Shown piece by piece: positions 45,801-55,584 of a DNA stretch of 64,000 nt. The stretch's first letter is position 1. Each line of letters starts with the position of its first letter. A program made the position numbers and the translations under genes. This stretch comes from Carallia brachiata (taxonomy: Eukaryota; Streptophyta; Magnoliopsida; Malpighiales; Rhizophoraceae). The stretch covers positions 372,001-436,000 of the forward strand of contig JADCRB010000078.1 in assembly GCA_021464245.1 (NCBI GenBank), given 5' to 3'. Under the pieces are notes generated by a model, which saw nothing but the letters and a program-made list of their open reading frames with translations, did no database searches and was not told the origin of the DNA.

Positions 45801-46904
45801 TTCATCACATGTTTATGGACCTAGCCAATGATTGAGAAAAATCAATTTCGGATTCATGAAATTCTACCATGCATGCCAATTTTCTACGAATTACCTAATT
45901 TTATTGATGTGTATTTTTTTTTAAAGAAAAAAAGCCCTGCGTTTCTGTAACAAATGGTGACAAATCGTCTTCTGACTGTTAAAATAATTTAGTGACATTT
46001 AATATTCGTATTCTTATAATTTTGCATCTTAATGGAGTGGCACTATGTCTTTGCTAATAAAATTAAACGATTGCAGGTGATGTTCAACAACAGAAAGGAG
46101 CGAGGTGAACTCCTAGAAGAATTAGTTGTCAGCAACAGAGACACCACAATTCCTAAATTTGAACAGGTAGGAAAGATATCATTCGTTAATTTGATCTTGT
46201 CATCTAAGTACGCGTGCCCATATACTGACAACTTATATCTTGCAGAAAATACATCTCCTATGGGGCGAGAATGATCGAATTTTCAATCTGGAGCTGGCGC
46301 AGAACATGAAACAGTACGTTTTTTTTTACGACTTTAATCAACTCTTTTTTTTTTTAGGGTCTAAATTTGAAAGACACAAATACCTATAAAAAGGATATAA
46401 TTATTTATTTTTATCCTCTCACTCCCATAATAAATGACTGTGACTCTTCTCTCGTCTATTTTTTTTTTATAATAGCATCCCTTTTTTTCCCTTGATTGTC
46501 AATCAACCTATTATTATTATTATTATTTTTTTATCCCGTCAATCAACCTATTATTAGAGGGTCATGAATCAAGGCCATTCAATTCCTAATGGCAAGTAGG
46601 GGCCCACAAGCAAGCGGCTTCGCTGGTGAAGACTTAAAATGTGAATCCTAATGTCATGATAGAATAACGGGTGTCCGCACATGGAACGCATAGAATTAAC
46701 AGTGTCCATGCAATGAATTTCTTTTTCCCCTAAGAAGCAAAAGAATTTTCTGTTTGATGCGATTACAGGCAACTAGGCGAGAACGCAACATTCGAGAGCA
46801 TAGAGAAGGCAGGCCATTTGGTTCACCTGGAGCGACCCTGCGTTTACAATAGGCGTCTTAAGAAGTTCCTTGCTTCTTTGCATGAAAGTGGAGTCCAAAA
46901 CTGA
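42874..46904 (+). CDS. Alpha/beta hydrolase superfamily protein, 4 exons
   Basis: Exons 42874-43545, 46077-46166, 46246-46313 and 46769-46904 join in frame to 321 residues. The fold's landmarks are all present: the oxyanion-hole turn VHGF (73-76), the nucleophile elbow GFSYGG with Ser142, the acid Asp264 in WGENDRIF and the base His293 in AGHLVHLE. A variable cap lies between about 165 and 250. It resembles the plant group of At1g17430/At1g78210, related to bacterial meta-cleavage hydrolases and ABHD6 lipases; the substrate is unknown. I see no signal peptide. The donor of exon 3 leaves a split Gln codon (ca|g). Intron 1 is unusually long (about 2.5 kb) because it hosts at least two MITEs. 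Confidence 0.93.
44539..44729. mobile_element. Hairpin MITE in intron 1 of the hydrolase
   Basis: The left end reads 'gtggtcaatcgag', then 'aaattgtgactatattgtaa'. The complement of the right end reads 'gtggtcagataattt', then 'aaattatgactatattataa'. It is about 191 bp long and non-coding. A possible 2-3 bp target duplication (TTA/ATA) is too short to be decisive. Confidence 0.7.
44994..45463. mobile_element. Mutator-like long-TIR MITE in intron 1 of the hydrolase
   Basis: This 470-bp element is almost entirely two inverted arms. The left arm starts 'gcggcatgtatac' and runs through 'ttatatataaattttaaaat'; the complement of the right arm starts 'aggatgtataac' and runs through 'ttatatataaattttaaatt'. 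The flanks are 'gtcagaatat' (44984-44993) and 'gttagaatat' (45464-45473), a 10-bp near-perfect duplication. Long terminal inverted repeats plus 9-11 bp duplications are the hallmark of Mutator-like elements. Confidence 0.75.
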
Positions 46905-47240
46905 CAAACTGCACAGAGCATCTTAGAAGTTCCTTGATTCTGCCACTGTTGTTTTTGTAAACCGTACCATGTGGGCATACCACACTAATATTTTTGTGAT
47001 TATTGAATTATAACACCTTGCCATGTCTACGGTAAAGAAGGAGATGGTTAATTAAATAAATTTGAATGGCATTCCCCGTCTTTTTTTTTTCTTTTCTTTT
47101 TACGGGAAAAAAAAATCAATATTCATACATAAAAACAGTACAAGAAACAAGCAGTAGAATATCCACGAATCCGAGATCGAAAGCTGCAGCAGGGTATGAT
47201 TTGATCAAAACCACAAGAATAAATAATTGAGCAAACGTTT

Positions 47241-50200
47241 TCATCTAAAGGATGCTTGTATTTCTTCCAGAGTTCTTCCTTTTGTTTCAGGAACCCAGAG
47301 CGTAACAAAAACAAGGGTAAAAGCAGTCACCAATGTGTAAATAGTAAAGGTCCCTGTTGACAGAGGAAAGAGGTTTATTGATTACACATCAGGATTTAAG
47401 CATATAACTGTAAGCGGCATTAACTTGAGCTTGCGCATGCATAAATACAAACACAGCTCTTATTCACGAACACATGCATGTGAGAGAGAGAGAGAGAGAG
47501 AGAGAGACCTCCAGGATTCCAATTCAAGAGCATGTTTGCAGTCATTGTGACCAACCACGATGTTAGCCAATTTGCTAAGGTTGCTGTGCTGCCGGCTAGG
47601 CCCTTAATGTTCACAGGGAGTATCTGAAACGTGCAGTTCAGAAAATTGAGAGCATGCAGAAAGCACTTATATTAGTAAATTTCCACCATCAACAAATCTA
47701 TAATCCTAAGCTGACGTTGTCATAGAAGCAATTTTGTAATAGTTCTAGAGGCATTGCTTAAACACACTCTAGATTTAACAATGTCCTGTACCCTTTTATT
47801 TTGGAGGTAGAGGAGGTTGTGGTCTTGTGGAGCAGTTTAAGTAAAAACAGATGAGATTGTGTTCTTGTTCATTGGCTAACAAGAAAGGAACAGGGAGACA
47901 AGGTCCATACATCATAATAACACAATCTTAGCTCCCTCATGATAGCAAAGAAACACGTAATGCATATGATACTGCAAAAGCAGTCCCTTTTCATCATAAT
48001 GTTTTGAACCTGAGGTAAATATACTAGGGGGTGTACATGTGACTAGTTCAGACGGTAGGCCGGAATCACTTATTAATGCTCTTGTGCAACAGAGTTTCAT
48101 CACACGAACCATTAACTTTAGCTTTGAAAGTTAGCCCCTAACTTAGCCTGCTTACTAAGCTCTTAAGAAAGCCATGTGGCAAAACATTTGTATCTCTGCA
48201 CCCTGGACTTGAATGCCTTCAACAGCAGATTTCCAGCATAGGTCATAGACATATAATGCCATTAACACTACACAAGAAACGTCATCCAATTTGCCTTCAC
48301 CTAGTTATCTAAGGTTTCCCTAAGATCCTTGCTTTCTTAAAGTATTCATGTCAATACTTCGTCAAATAGGTGCTCCAAAGCAAAGAATTGGAGGGCTGCC
48401 TAAAAGATGTTAATCAAGAAGGCCTCTCAGCCAAACAATCTCAACTAATCTCACCAACTAGTTTAGCAGAATTAAGTCCTACTGGGTGTGCATGGAAACA
48501 CCTATTGTGCTTATGGTTAAAATCAGTAAATTTAGCATACCTCGGACATTATGATCCATGGTATAGCTCCAAGTCCCAGAGAGAAGAAAATCATGACAGC
48601 CTGTAAAAGTTCAACAATCTAACTAATAACCTTAAAAGAATTCAGGACATAATGACTTGACATCCACAAACACTTGCACTTCAAGATACAAAAAGTATAG
48701 AAGAGATCATACCACTAGTCCCACAAGTGACAGTATTTCCATTATGCTGTACAAATGAGAATCCTGTGATATGGCTTCCTGGTTACATTTAGAAAAGAAT
48801 AAAAAGAATTAGAAGGCAACAAGGACAGCCTCAATAAACGCAGTTGGATTTGATTATGCATCCACAAAGTTGCTCGACCCTCGACGTGAATTTTAAGAAG
48901 TTACTAACCTCCACATAGAAGGCAACCGCAACAAGAAGCAGGCTAAGAGTGATTCCAGATGTAGACACCTGAGCATGTTATCAATGTTGGAGATTACACT
49001 CTCTTCATCCTTTTTTGATTAAGAGAGTAATTCTACAAAGCCGAAAAAGATAGCTACATGTGCACTAGAAACTCACAATTAGAAGAAGCCTGCGCCCAGC
49101 TTTGTCCATCAACCATGTAGTGGCCCCAGTAGTAACAACCTACAGAAGAAGAAGCTTCCTATTAGGTGTCAAAATAGTATTTTCTTCAGATTTTTAAAAA
49201 TATGTAACAGGAATCATCGCTGTTCTCTCTCTCTCCCTCTCCCTCTCTCCTGCAAGAAGAACAGGAACAAAGAGAGTGCTGATATAATACCTGAATAGCA
49301 CCCAGGCCAAAAGTAGCAAGATCACTTGAGGAAATCCCTGCAAAATATGGCCATTTAACAAACCATTAAGGTCAATTTTCTAAATTCAGAATCACAGGAG
49401 CTAAAATTGTTTACAATTATCTTAAGAGCAAAAAGGACATCCCGAGGCATGAGGCTCTCACACTTTGGGATTCAGGGTAGGGTGACATGTACGAAGCCTT
49501 ACTCTTATTTTCACGAGGAGGTTGTTTCCACAAAAATGAAAATATCGATAGAGAACTAAGCACATCCTATTCAATCCTCTTTGTTAAGGTATTTCTCATA
49601 TACCCTCATTTTTTTTTTTCAATTAACATCAGTATTTTATTGAAGAAGCTAAAAAAGTATCATAGACACCCTAGTGTTTGTTTGGCTTTGTAACATTAGC
49701 CTTGACACAGAAACTAGAAAGAAAACTGCTGTGGAGAGCATATTGCAAAACGAGAACCATTAAAGACGTCCCACTGCCACAGCTATTACATGTTCCTAAA
49801 AGTAGTTGGTTCTTTTGCCACTCCAAGCAGTAATACAACAGTCTTGGATAGTTGTCTTAATCGTTTAATAGATATAAAAGCTGGAGATCAATGTCAAATA
49901 CAGGTTTGTCTTACCGGCACTTCTAAATATATTACTGGAGTAGAAGAAAATCCCATTAATTCCACTGAGCTGCTGCAGCACAAGTAACCCAATTCCTACC
50001 TGCGCATACACTAGTATCAAATGGTGGGTTCTCAAATAAAAAAAAATAATAATAATAATAACTGAAAACCACTTCGAATATTAAAACAAACCAGTCTACC
50101 ATCAAAGGATACCAATATCTTCTACGCTTTAGATCAGAAAATCGTATTGTTGTTCTCTTGCTTGATGATGCTACAGCCCTCTGCAAACAGCACAACCGTC

Positions 50201-52241
50201 ACATGAGGGTAACCTGGTAACAAGGATCTATATGCACATAAATCATCACTTGCTCATTCTTGTTATCAAAAAGTAATTAAGTGCAGAACTTTCACAAATT
50301 TAAACTAGATAAACATGTAGGTATAAGAGCACAAACCTGACAAACAGAACGAAAGAAATAAACATCAGCACTTTAATTCCATACCTTGATTTCATTCACT
50401 TCAGCAGTAATGTCGGTATCAAATCCCCTTAATACTTGCAAAGAGGTTTCAAAATCCTCCATCAGCCCCATTTTGGCCTGTCCCATGACAATCACCCCCC
50501 CCCCCCCCCCCAAAAAAAAAATCAACAAAAGGAGAGAGAATAGCTGGGATAAAGAGATATTTCAGCGAAGGAAAAAAAAAAAATGCCGAATCTAATCAGT
50601 TTATGTTCATAACACATACCAGCCATCGAGGTGACTCAGGTATGAAAAATAAGCCAGGAATTAGTATTGTACAAGGCAAAATTCCTGCAAATAAAAGTGA
50701 ATCAATCAAAATTCATTCACCAAACTTTTGATTGATGATAAATATCAAATTGAGATCTGCTGTGAGAAATTGCTGGCAACTTAGCAATGCACTATGTTCT
50801 TTGTTTAGCGAGATGCTCTTCATCTCTCAAGAAGCGAATAAATAGCATAGGCTTTGCACATTTCTTGACAGGCATGCCAACAAACGACAAATCTATGGAG
50901 CTAACGAGTAACAATAATGTTCAAGAATTAAGTAAGAACATAATATTCCTAGTAGCAGTGGAAATTCCATTCCTGGAGAGGTAAGGTTTAAAAGTTGGGA
51001 GCTTACCTAGAACTGCAAGAATTCTCCAATTAACAAAAAGTCCCAAAAAATAGGCCAGCATTATTCCGATGGTAACCGAGAGCTACTCAATAGAGAAATT
51101 TATCCCATCAGTTTGTTGGCACCATTACAATATTGCTAACAATTAGAATCAATTGCAGAAGCTTGCATAAACAAAATCAGAATGAAAAGAAAAATACCTG
51201 GTTAACTGATCCAAGGCTTCCTCTCATGTTCTGAGGTGATATCTCAGCTATATACACAGGTACCTATACACAACCAGCGCCAAAACCATGCTCAACATTT
51301 TCAACATTGTTCAAAATACAAGCAACATCAACATCTTTAACGCATCAATTTACCGTGTACGAGATTATACCGACTCCAAACCCCTCTAGCAACCTTCCCA
51401 TGAATAAAAATGACGAATCCTGCAAACGCATCAAGGAAAAAAAAAAAAAAAACCTTAAACACGAATAACAAGGTAGATTTCATTCAAGGCCCCTAGTGTA
51501 TCATTGAAACCACTCACTCTGGCAAAGGATATGCTCAGCCACCCTATTATATTCGGGATTGCAGCAATCATTAGCGACTGCAATACAACACAAAACATTG
51601 AGCAATTAAGCAATTATTCGGCACACAGAAATTATGATTCCTTCAAATGATCATCTACAAGACAATTAGAAATGAGTTAAAGGGTCTCATCGCATTACCC
51701 CCTTGCGGCCAATGTACTCTGCGATCTGGCCACTGGCTATTGCCCCAACCATAGCTCCCACATTGGATAGAGAACCAAACAGAGAAAACTGCCTCCAAAT
51801 AATAATAAACTCAATTTAATCACCAAAAATCCCCCCCCCCAAAAAAAAACCCAAAAAAAAAAAGATCAATAATGGACCACAAAGCCAATACCTCTGAAAT
51901 CGATAGATTAAGATCTTTAACAATATCCGCTTGCGTAGGCGAAGAAAATCCACACTACAAAAAAAAAAAAATAAAAAAAATATCCAAAATGAGAGAAGAA
52001 TGGTTATGGCAGTTAATTCAATGGAGATCGAAAATGCGCGGAAGTCGTTGCAACGTACGGTGAAACCGAACTGGATGGGACCCAAGGCAACGATGAGGAC
52101 GCAGAGGACGACGGAGACGGATTCACGGAGGATCTGAGCGGAGGAGCTCATCATGCTCGACTGCCTCGAACTCATTCTGTACCAACTCCCCGTGTGGAGG
52201 AACGGTTTCCTCAAATCTTCCGTATCGTCCCTCGCACTCAT
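47241..52241 (-). CDS. ERDL6: ERD6-like sugar transporter (ERDL6 type), 18 exons
   Basis: Exons (minus): 52059-52241, 51892-51954, 51699-51788, 51518-51577, 51354-51419, 51198-51263, 51007-51082, 50620-50684, 50385-50477, 50100-50180, 49915-49999, 49291-49337, 49077-49139, 48909-48968, 48713-48778, 48541-48600, 47509-47623 and 47241-47353. They join without a stop to 483 residues, the usual length. Major-facilitator sugar-porter signatures are in place: [42 protein letters not shown] and [13 protein letters not shown]. The N-terminal cytosolic [12 protein letters not shown] is typical of ERDL6 (At1g75220), which exports glucose from the vacuole with protons across the tonoplast and responds to cold, wounding and sugar. 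Twelve membrane spans are expected. The exon 17 donor is followed directly by a CT repeat; introns 2 and 8 contain T-run/G-run tracts. Confidence 0.95.
47482..47507. repeat. GA/CT microsatellite at the ERDL6 exon 17 donor
   Basis: On the coding (minus) strand the exon ends 'cctggag' and the intron begins 'gtctctctct', so the repeat forms the 5' splice site itself. Confidence 0.9.
50495..50521. repeat. Poly(C)-poly(A) tract in ERDL6 intron 8
   Basis: Seventeen C's then ten A's. On the coding strand this is T10-G17 ending about 17 bases before the exon 9 acceptor, where a pyrimidine tract is expected. Confidence 0.9.
51831..51849. repeat. Poly(C)-poly(A) tract in ERDL6 intron 2
   Basis: Ten C's then nine A's; on the coding strand T9-G10. 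Confidence 0.9.
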
Positions 52242-52594
52242 TATTTCTCTCCCAAAAACAAAAGAAAAGGCTTATGTTCGGATTCAAAATGGCAATGAAT
52301 TTAAATGGCTTTGTTTCCGTCCACGGCGGCAGCCGCACGGAGGAGGAGGAGGAGGAGAGGTGGGATTGGCGGGTGGCTGGCTGGTTGGGGATGGCGCGGA
52401 GCAGTGCGTGCCGGGGAATGAGTTGGACTGCACGAAAAAGCAACGGACACCACCCCTATCTTCCCATTTTTAGAAACAGCAACGGACACTTGGTCAGTCT
52501 TAAACTCTTAATCGCTTTTCTCGCTCGGATGAAGCTTAATTAATTATTGTTTACAAAAAAAGTTGGCGTTATAGCCATACTCGGTATATATATT
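52242..52594. other. ERDL6 promoter/5' leader region
   Basis: A GC-rich stretch (52310-52460) with GGA repeats ('ggaggaggaggaggagagg') lies immediately upstream of the transporter start. Open frames here are by-products of the composition. Confidence 0.45.
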
Positions 52595-52705
52595 TTAACA
52601 ATTTTATTTATTTTTATAATAAAATTAATAAAATATAATATAAAAAATTATTACGTAATTTTTATCATAAAAATAATAAAAATTATTATAAAAATAATCA
52701 AATTC
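52595..52705. mobile_element. Hairpin MITE, copy B
   Basis: A palindromic AT block sharing 'tttttataataaaattaata' with copy A (1921-2110). The left arm 'ttatttatttttataataa' pairs with the complement of 'ttattataaaaataatcaaa' on the right. Confidence 0.6.
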
Positions 52706-53627
52706 TGAAACAAAAATATTATATATATATATATACAAAACTGAACTCGTTTGTTTATATATGTCAAGCCAATTGCTGCTGCCTAAAAATGGTTTTTCAT
52801 TTCAACAAAATTTTTTTAAAAAAATGGCTAGCTGCCAACTCCGCCTTTCTTATCAACAAGTTACGTGCTTAATAATTTAAGCTAACAACTCGCTTCCGAA
52901 ATTTCAATACTGAAAATCTCGAGATCAGATTTTAACCGAAATTACTTAATAATAAAAAAAAAGTTTTGCTGGCAATATATCCTGGTTAGAGTTTGGAACC
53001 TCCCTAAGGTTGTTTCGCGTGTTTAAAATTTAGTTTGATAAAGTTGAATTTGTAACCGGCATGATGTAAATGACACACTCTTTATGATAGATATGCCTAA
53101 TACGTCGGGTCAAAAAAGATATGCCTAATAATCAGTTGGCAAGTGTTCTTTCTAGTTCTATTAATAGGCCCAAATTTTAAAGTTGGATGTATAGTTTTAT
53201 ACCCACAAATTTTAAGTCGAACAAACGGCGGCTAGTTTAAATAGTAAATGTCTGAATTTATTTAATTAGAAGTTTCAGTTTTGAAATTTAAGAATGCAGC
53301 CGCGTTAAATACTTACTGGAAGACCTTTACAGTCCTTCAGAATCTTACTCGAGTCGGTTCAGATTAATCAGTCCAATGGACTGAATACTGGATAATTTAG
53401 ATAAAAAAAAAACTTCATAGAGACATAACTTAAATTTTTTGAAACCCATGCTTTTGCATTGTGAAGTCTCTTTTTTGAACTCATGCTATAAATTCTGATC
53501 TTTTTAAAATCTGGTTAAAAGGGAGAGAAATTTAGGTTTGTAAATTCTGAACCCAAAAAATAAGACGCGGATTTTTTTTTTTTGGGCACTTTGGTTCTCT
53601 TTTGAACAAGAACTTGTCATTGGAAAG

Positions 53628-53858
53628 TTATAATGCCAAATCATAAACGCCAGAAATTGCCTTCTTTGTCTTCTGTCGATCAGGTTTTATAGATTTAATG
53701 CAACTTAAAGACTGAAGAAGCATGCTCTCTTTCTCTGCTTTAATGGGCTTATTAACCAGCTTGTTTATTAAATGTTGCCGCCTCTGCCAATATGGATGGA
53801 GTCGTTCCTCTTTCATTTCACGATATGTGTTTAGTTCTTGAAAAGTTGATTCTAACAA
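53628..53858 (-). other. Unassigned open frame of 76 codons
   Basis: The frame has a balanced, protein-like composition (FQELNTYREMKEERLHPYWQ, then LINKLVNKPIKAE) unlike the surrounding AT-rich DNA. I recognise no domain. It could be an old exon, part of a transposon protein or chance. The first codon is not a convincing start. Confidence 0.25.
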
Positions 53859-54241
53859 AGGGGACGCATATTGGTTTATTAATTGTCTGTTTGGATGTCG
53901 AACTTTGTATAGATGGGATGAAGATGGAGATGAGGATCTCTGATTCCTGCTGGAAATAGGGATGAAGATTAAAATTTCATTCCGTCGGAGATGAGCGCAT
54001 AGTTTAGAAATGGGGATAAGGATTGGGATGATTTTCCTTATTCCTGCCGCATGCTCGTTGTTATTTCTATAGTCGCTAATATAGTATACTTTCTTCTATA
54101 TTAATCTAAATTTGAATTTTTTTATTATCACCTAATCATTAAAAAAAAAAAAATTTATGTGTACAATGTGATATTAAATTTACTGTGATCAAATATAAAA
54201 AAATTTAATTAAATTGAACATTGTCCACATAATAAATCTTC

Positions 54242-54247
<6 letters not shown>

Positions 54248-54281
<34 letters not shown>
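54248..54281. repeat. AT microsatellite
   Basis: About sixteen AT units. Confidence 0.9.
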
Positions 54282-54282
<1 letters not shown>

Positions 54283-54396
54283 GATAAGAGTGTCAACAAA
54301 TAATCTAATCTTTGTGTAGAGGTAACAATGATTGACATATATGTAATAATTAATGTATATATATATATCACTAAGTGAGTAATGGTTAATATTTGC

Positions 54397-54546
54397 CACC
54401 CACTCTTGGCCTTGATGGTCGGTTCATTTTACAATAAGATTAACGTCAAGGGTTCAAGAGTTGGTAAGATGATGTTTGGATTTTGTTGCTGCTTGTTTAG
54501 CTAAATGTTTAATGTGTGTAATATATTTTTTTTAATAAAAAAAAGA
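54397..54546 (+). mobile_element. SINE relative of the 37130 element
   Basis: 'cttggccttgatggtcggtt' (A-box region) and 'gtcaagggttcaagagttgg' (B-box region) parallel the SINE at 37130-37237, and the block ends in an A-rich tail at about 54536-54546. The flanks do not show a clear target duplication. Confidence 0.6.
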
Positions 54547-54707
54547 AGAATTATGTAACACGACTCGCTAATAATATTCAGTCACCGAAAAAGTCAACTT
54601 TTCCTTCATGTAGGGTTGACGATTGACATTGTGGAGCCCTTTCAATAGAACGACGGCCATCATCGGTTAATTCGCCTGTGGACGACGCCGCTACCTCCGC
54701 CACAAAG

Positions 54708-55584
54708 ATGGGAAAGCCCATGACCCGATCGCATTCTCAACTATTAAATAAGCCGTTGTCTCCGCCACAAGCCACCGCCGCCACCGCCGCTTCCCAAAGC
54801 TCTCTCTCCGCCTCCTCTTCCTCCAAAATCCCATTTCGCCCCCGAAAAATTAGAAAAATTGCCACCACTGCCCCTTCCAACAAAACGACCACCGTCGGCA
54901 TTTCTCTCCGATTCCGGTCGGCAAACCTTTGTCGCTAAAAGGTGAAATCGACCTCGCTCTTGACCATCTACGCAACGCCGATCCGCTCCTTGCGACTCTC
55001 ATAAACACCCATCGCCCGCCGACGTTCGACTCTCAAAGCCTACCGTTCCTATCTTTAGCAAAAAGCATTCTTTACCAACAACTCGCCTCCAACGCCGCCA
55101 AATCAATCTACACTCGCTTCCTCACGCTCTGCGGCGGCGAGTCCGGCGTCCTCCCAGATAATGTACTCTCGCTCTCCCCACATCAGCTCCGAGAAGTCGG
55201 AATCTCCGGCCGAAAAGCGAGCTACCTACATGACCTGGCGGACAAGTTCAAGAACGGGTCTTTATCGGATTCGTCGATTCTGGAAATGACCGACGACGTG
55301 CTTCTGCCCAGCCTGACGGCAGTTAAGGGAATTGGGGTTTGGTCTGTGCACATGTTTATGATGTTTTCGCTGCATAGGCCGGACGTTTTGCCGGTGGGCG
55401 ATCTTGGGGTGAGAAAAGGAGTTCAGAGTTTGTACGGCTTAAGGAGTTGCCGCAGCCACTGCAAATGGAACAGGTTTGTGAGAAGTGGAGACCTTATAGG
55501 TCTGTTGGGTCTTGGTATATGTGGAGGTTAATGGAAGCTGAGTCCTTGTTAGCCAAACAAGCTAAAAAGGATAGAGCTTCGTAA
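54708..55584 (+). CDS. AlkA-type DNA-3-methyladenine glycosylase, two frameshifts
   Basis: The ATG at 54708 begins MGKPMTRSHSQLLNKPLSPP, a low-complexity nuclear-type head. The HhH-GPD core follows: FLSLAKSILYQQLASNAAKS, the helix-hairpin-helix LTAVKGIGVWSVHMFMM, then LPVGDLGVRKGVQ with the catalytic Asp. The C-terminal QVCEKWRPYRSVGSWYMWR ends at the stop 55582-55584. Such enzymes remove alkylated purines to start base excision repair (At1g75230 type). The gene lacks introns. Two one-base deletions break the frame: near 54901-54912, between VGIS and PVGKPLSLKGE, and near 55439-55443, where 'ttaagg' should be 'ttaaagg' (YGL|KELPQPL). Corrected length would be about 293 residues. All key residues are present, so the breaks are recent or artefactual. 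It lies 2.4 kb from ERDL6, divergently oriented. Confidence 0.85.

Noticed and set aside
51816..52241. 141-codon minus frame reading through ERDL6 exon 1 into intron 1
   Set aside because: Only the first 61 codons are coding; the rest is intron read-through past a good donor (acc|gtacgt).
52123..52489. Several overlapping open frames around the ERDL6 start
   Set aside because: GC-rich leader composition; none has family features and they conflict with the defined first exon.
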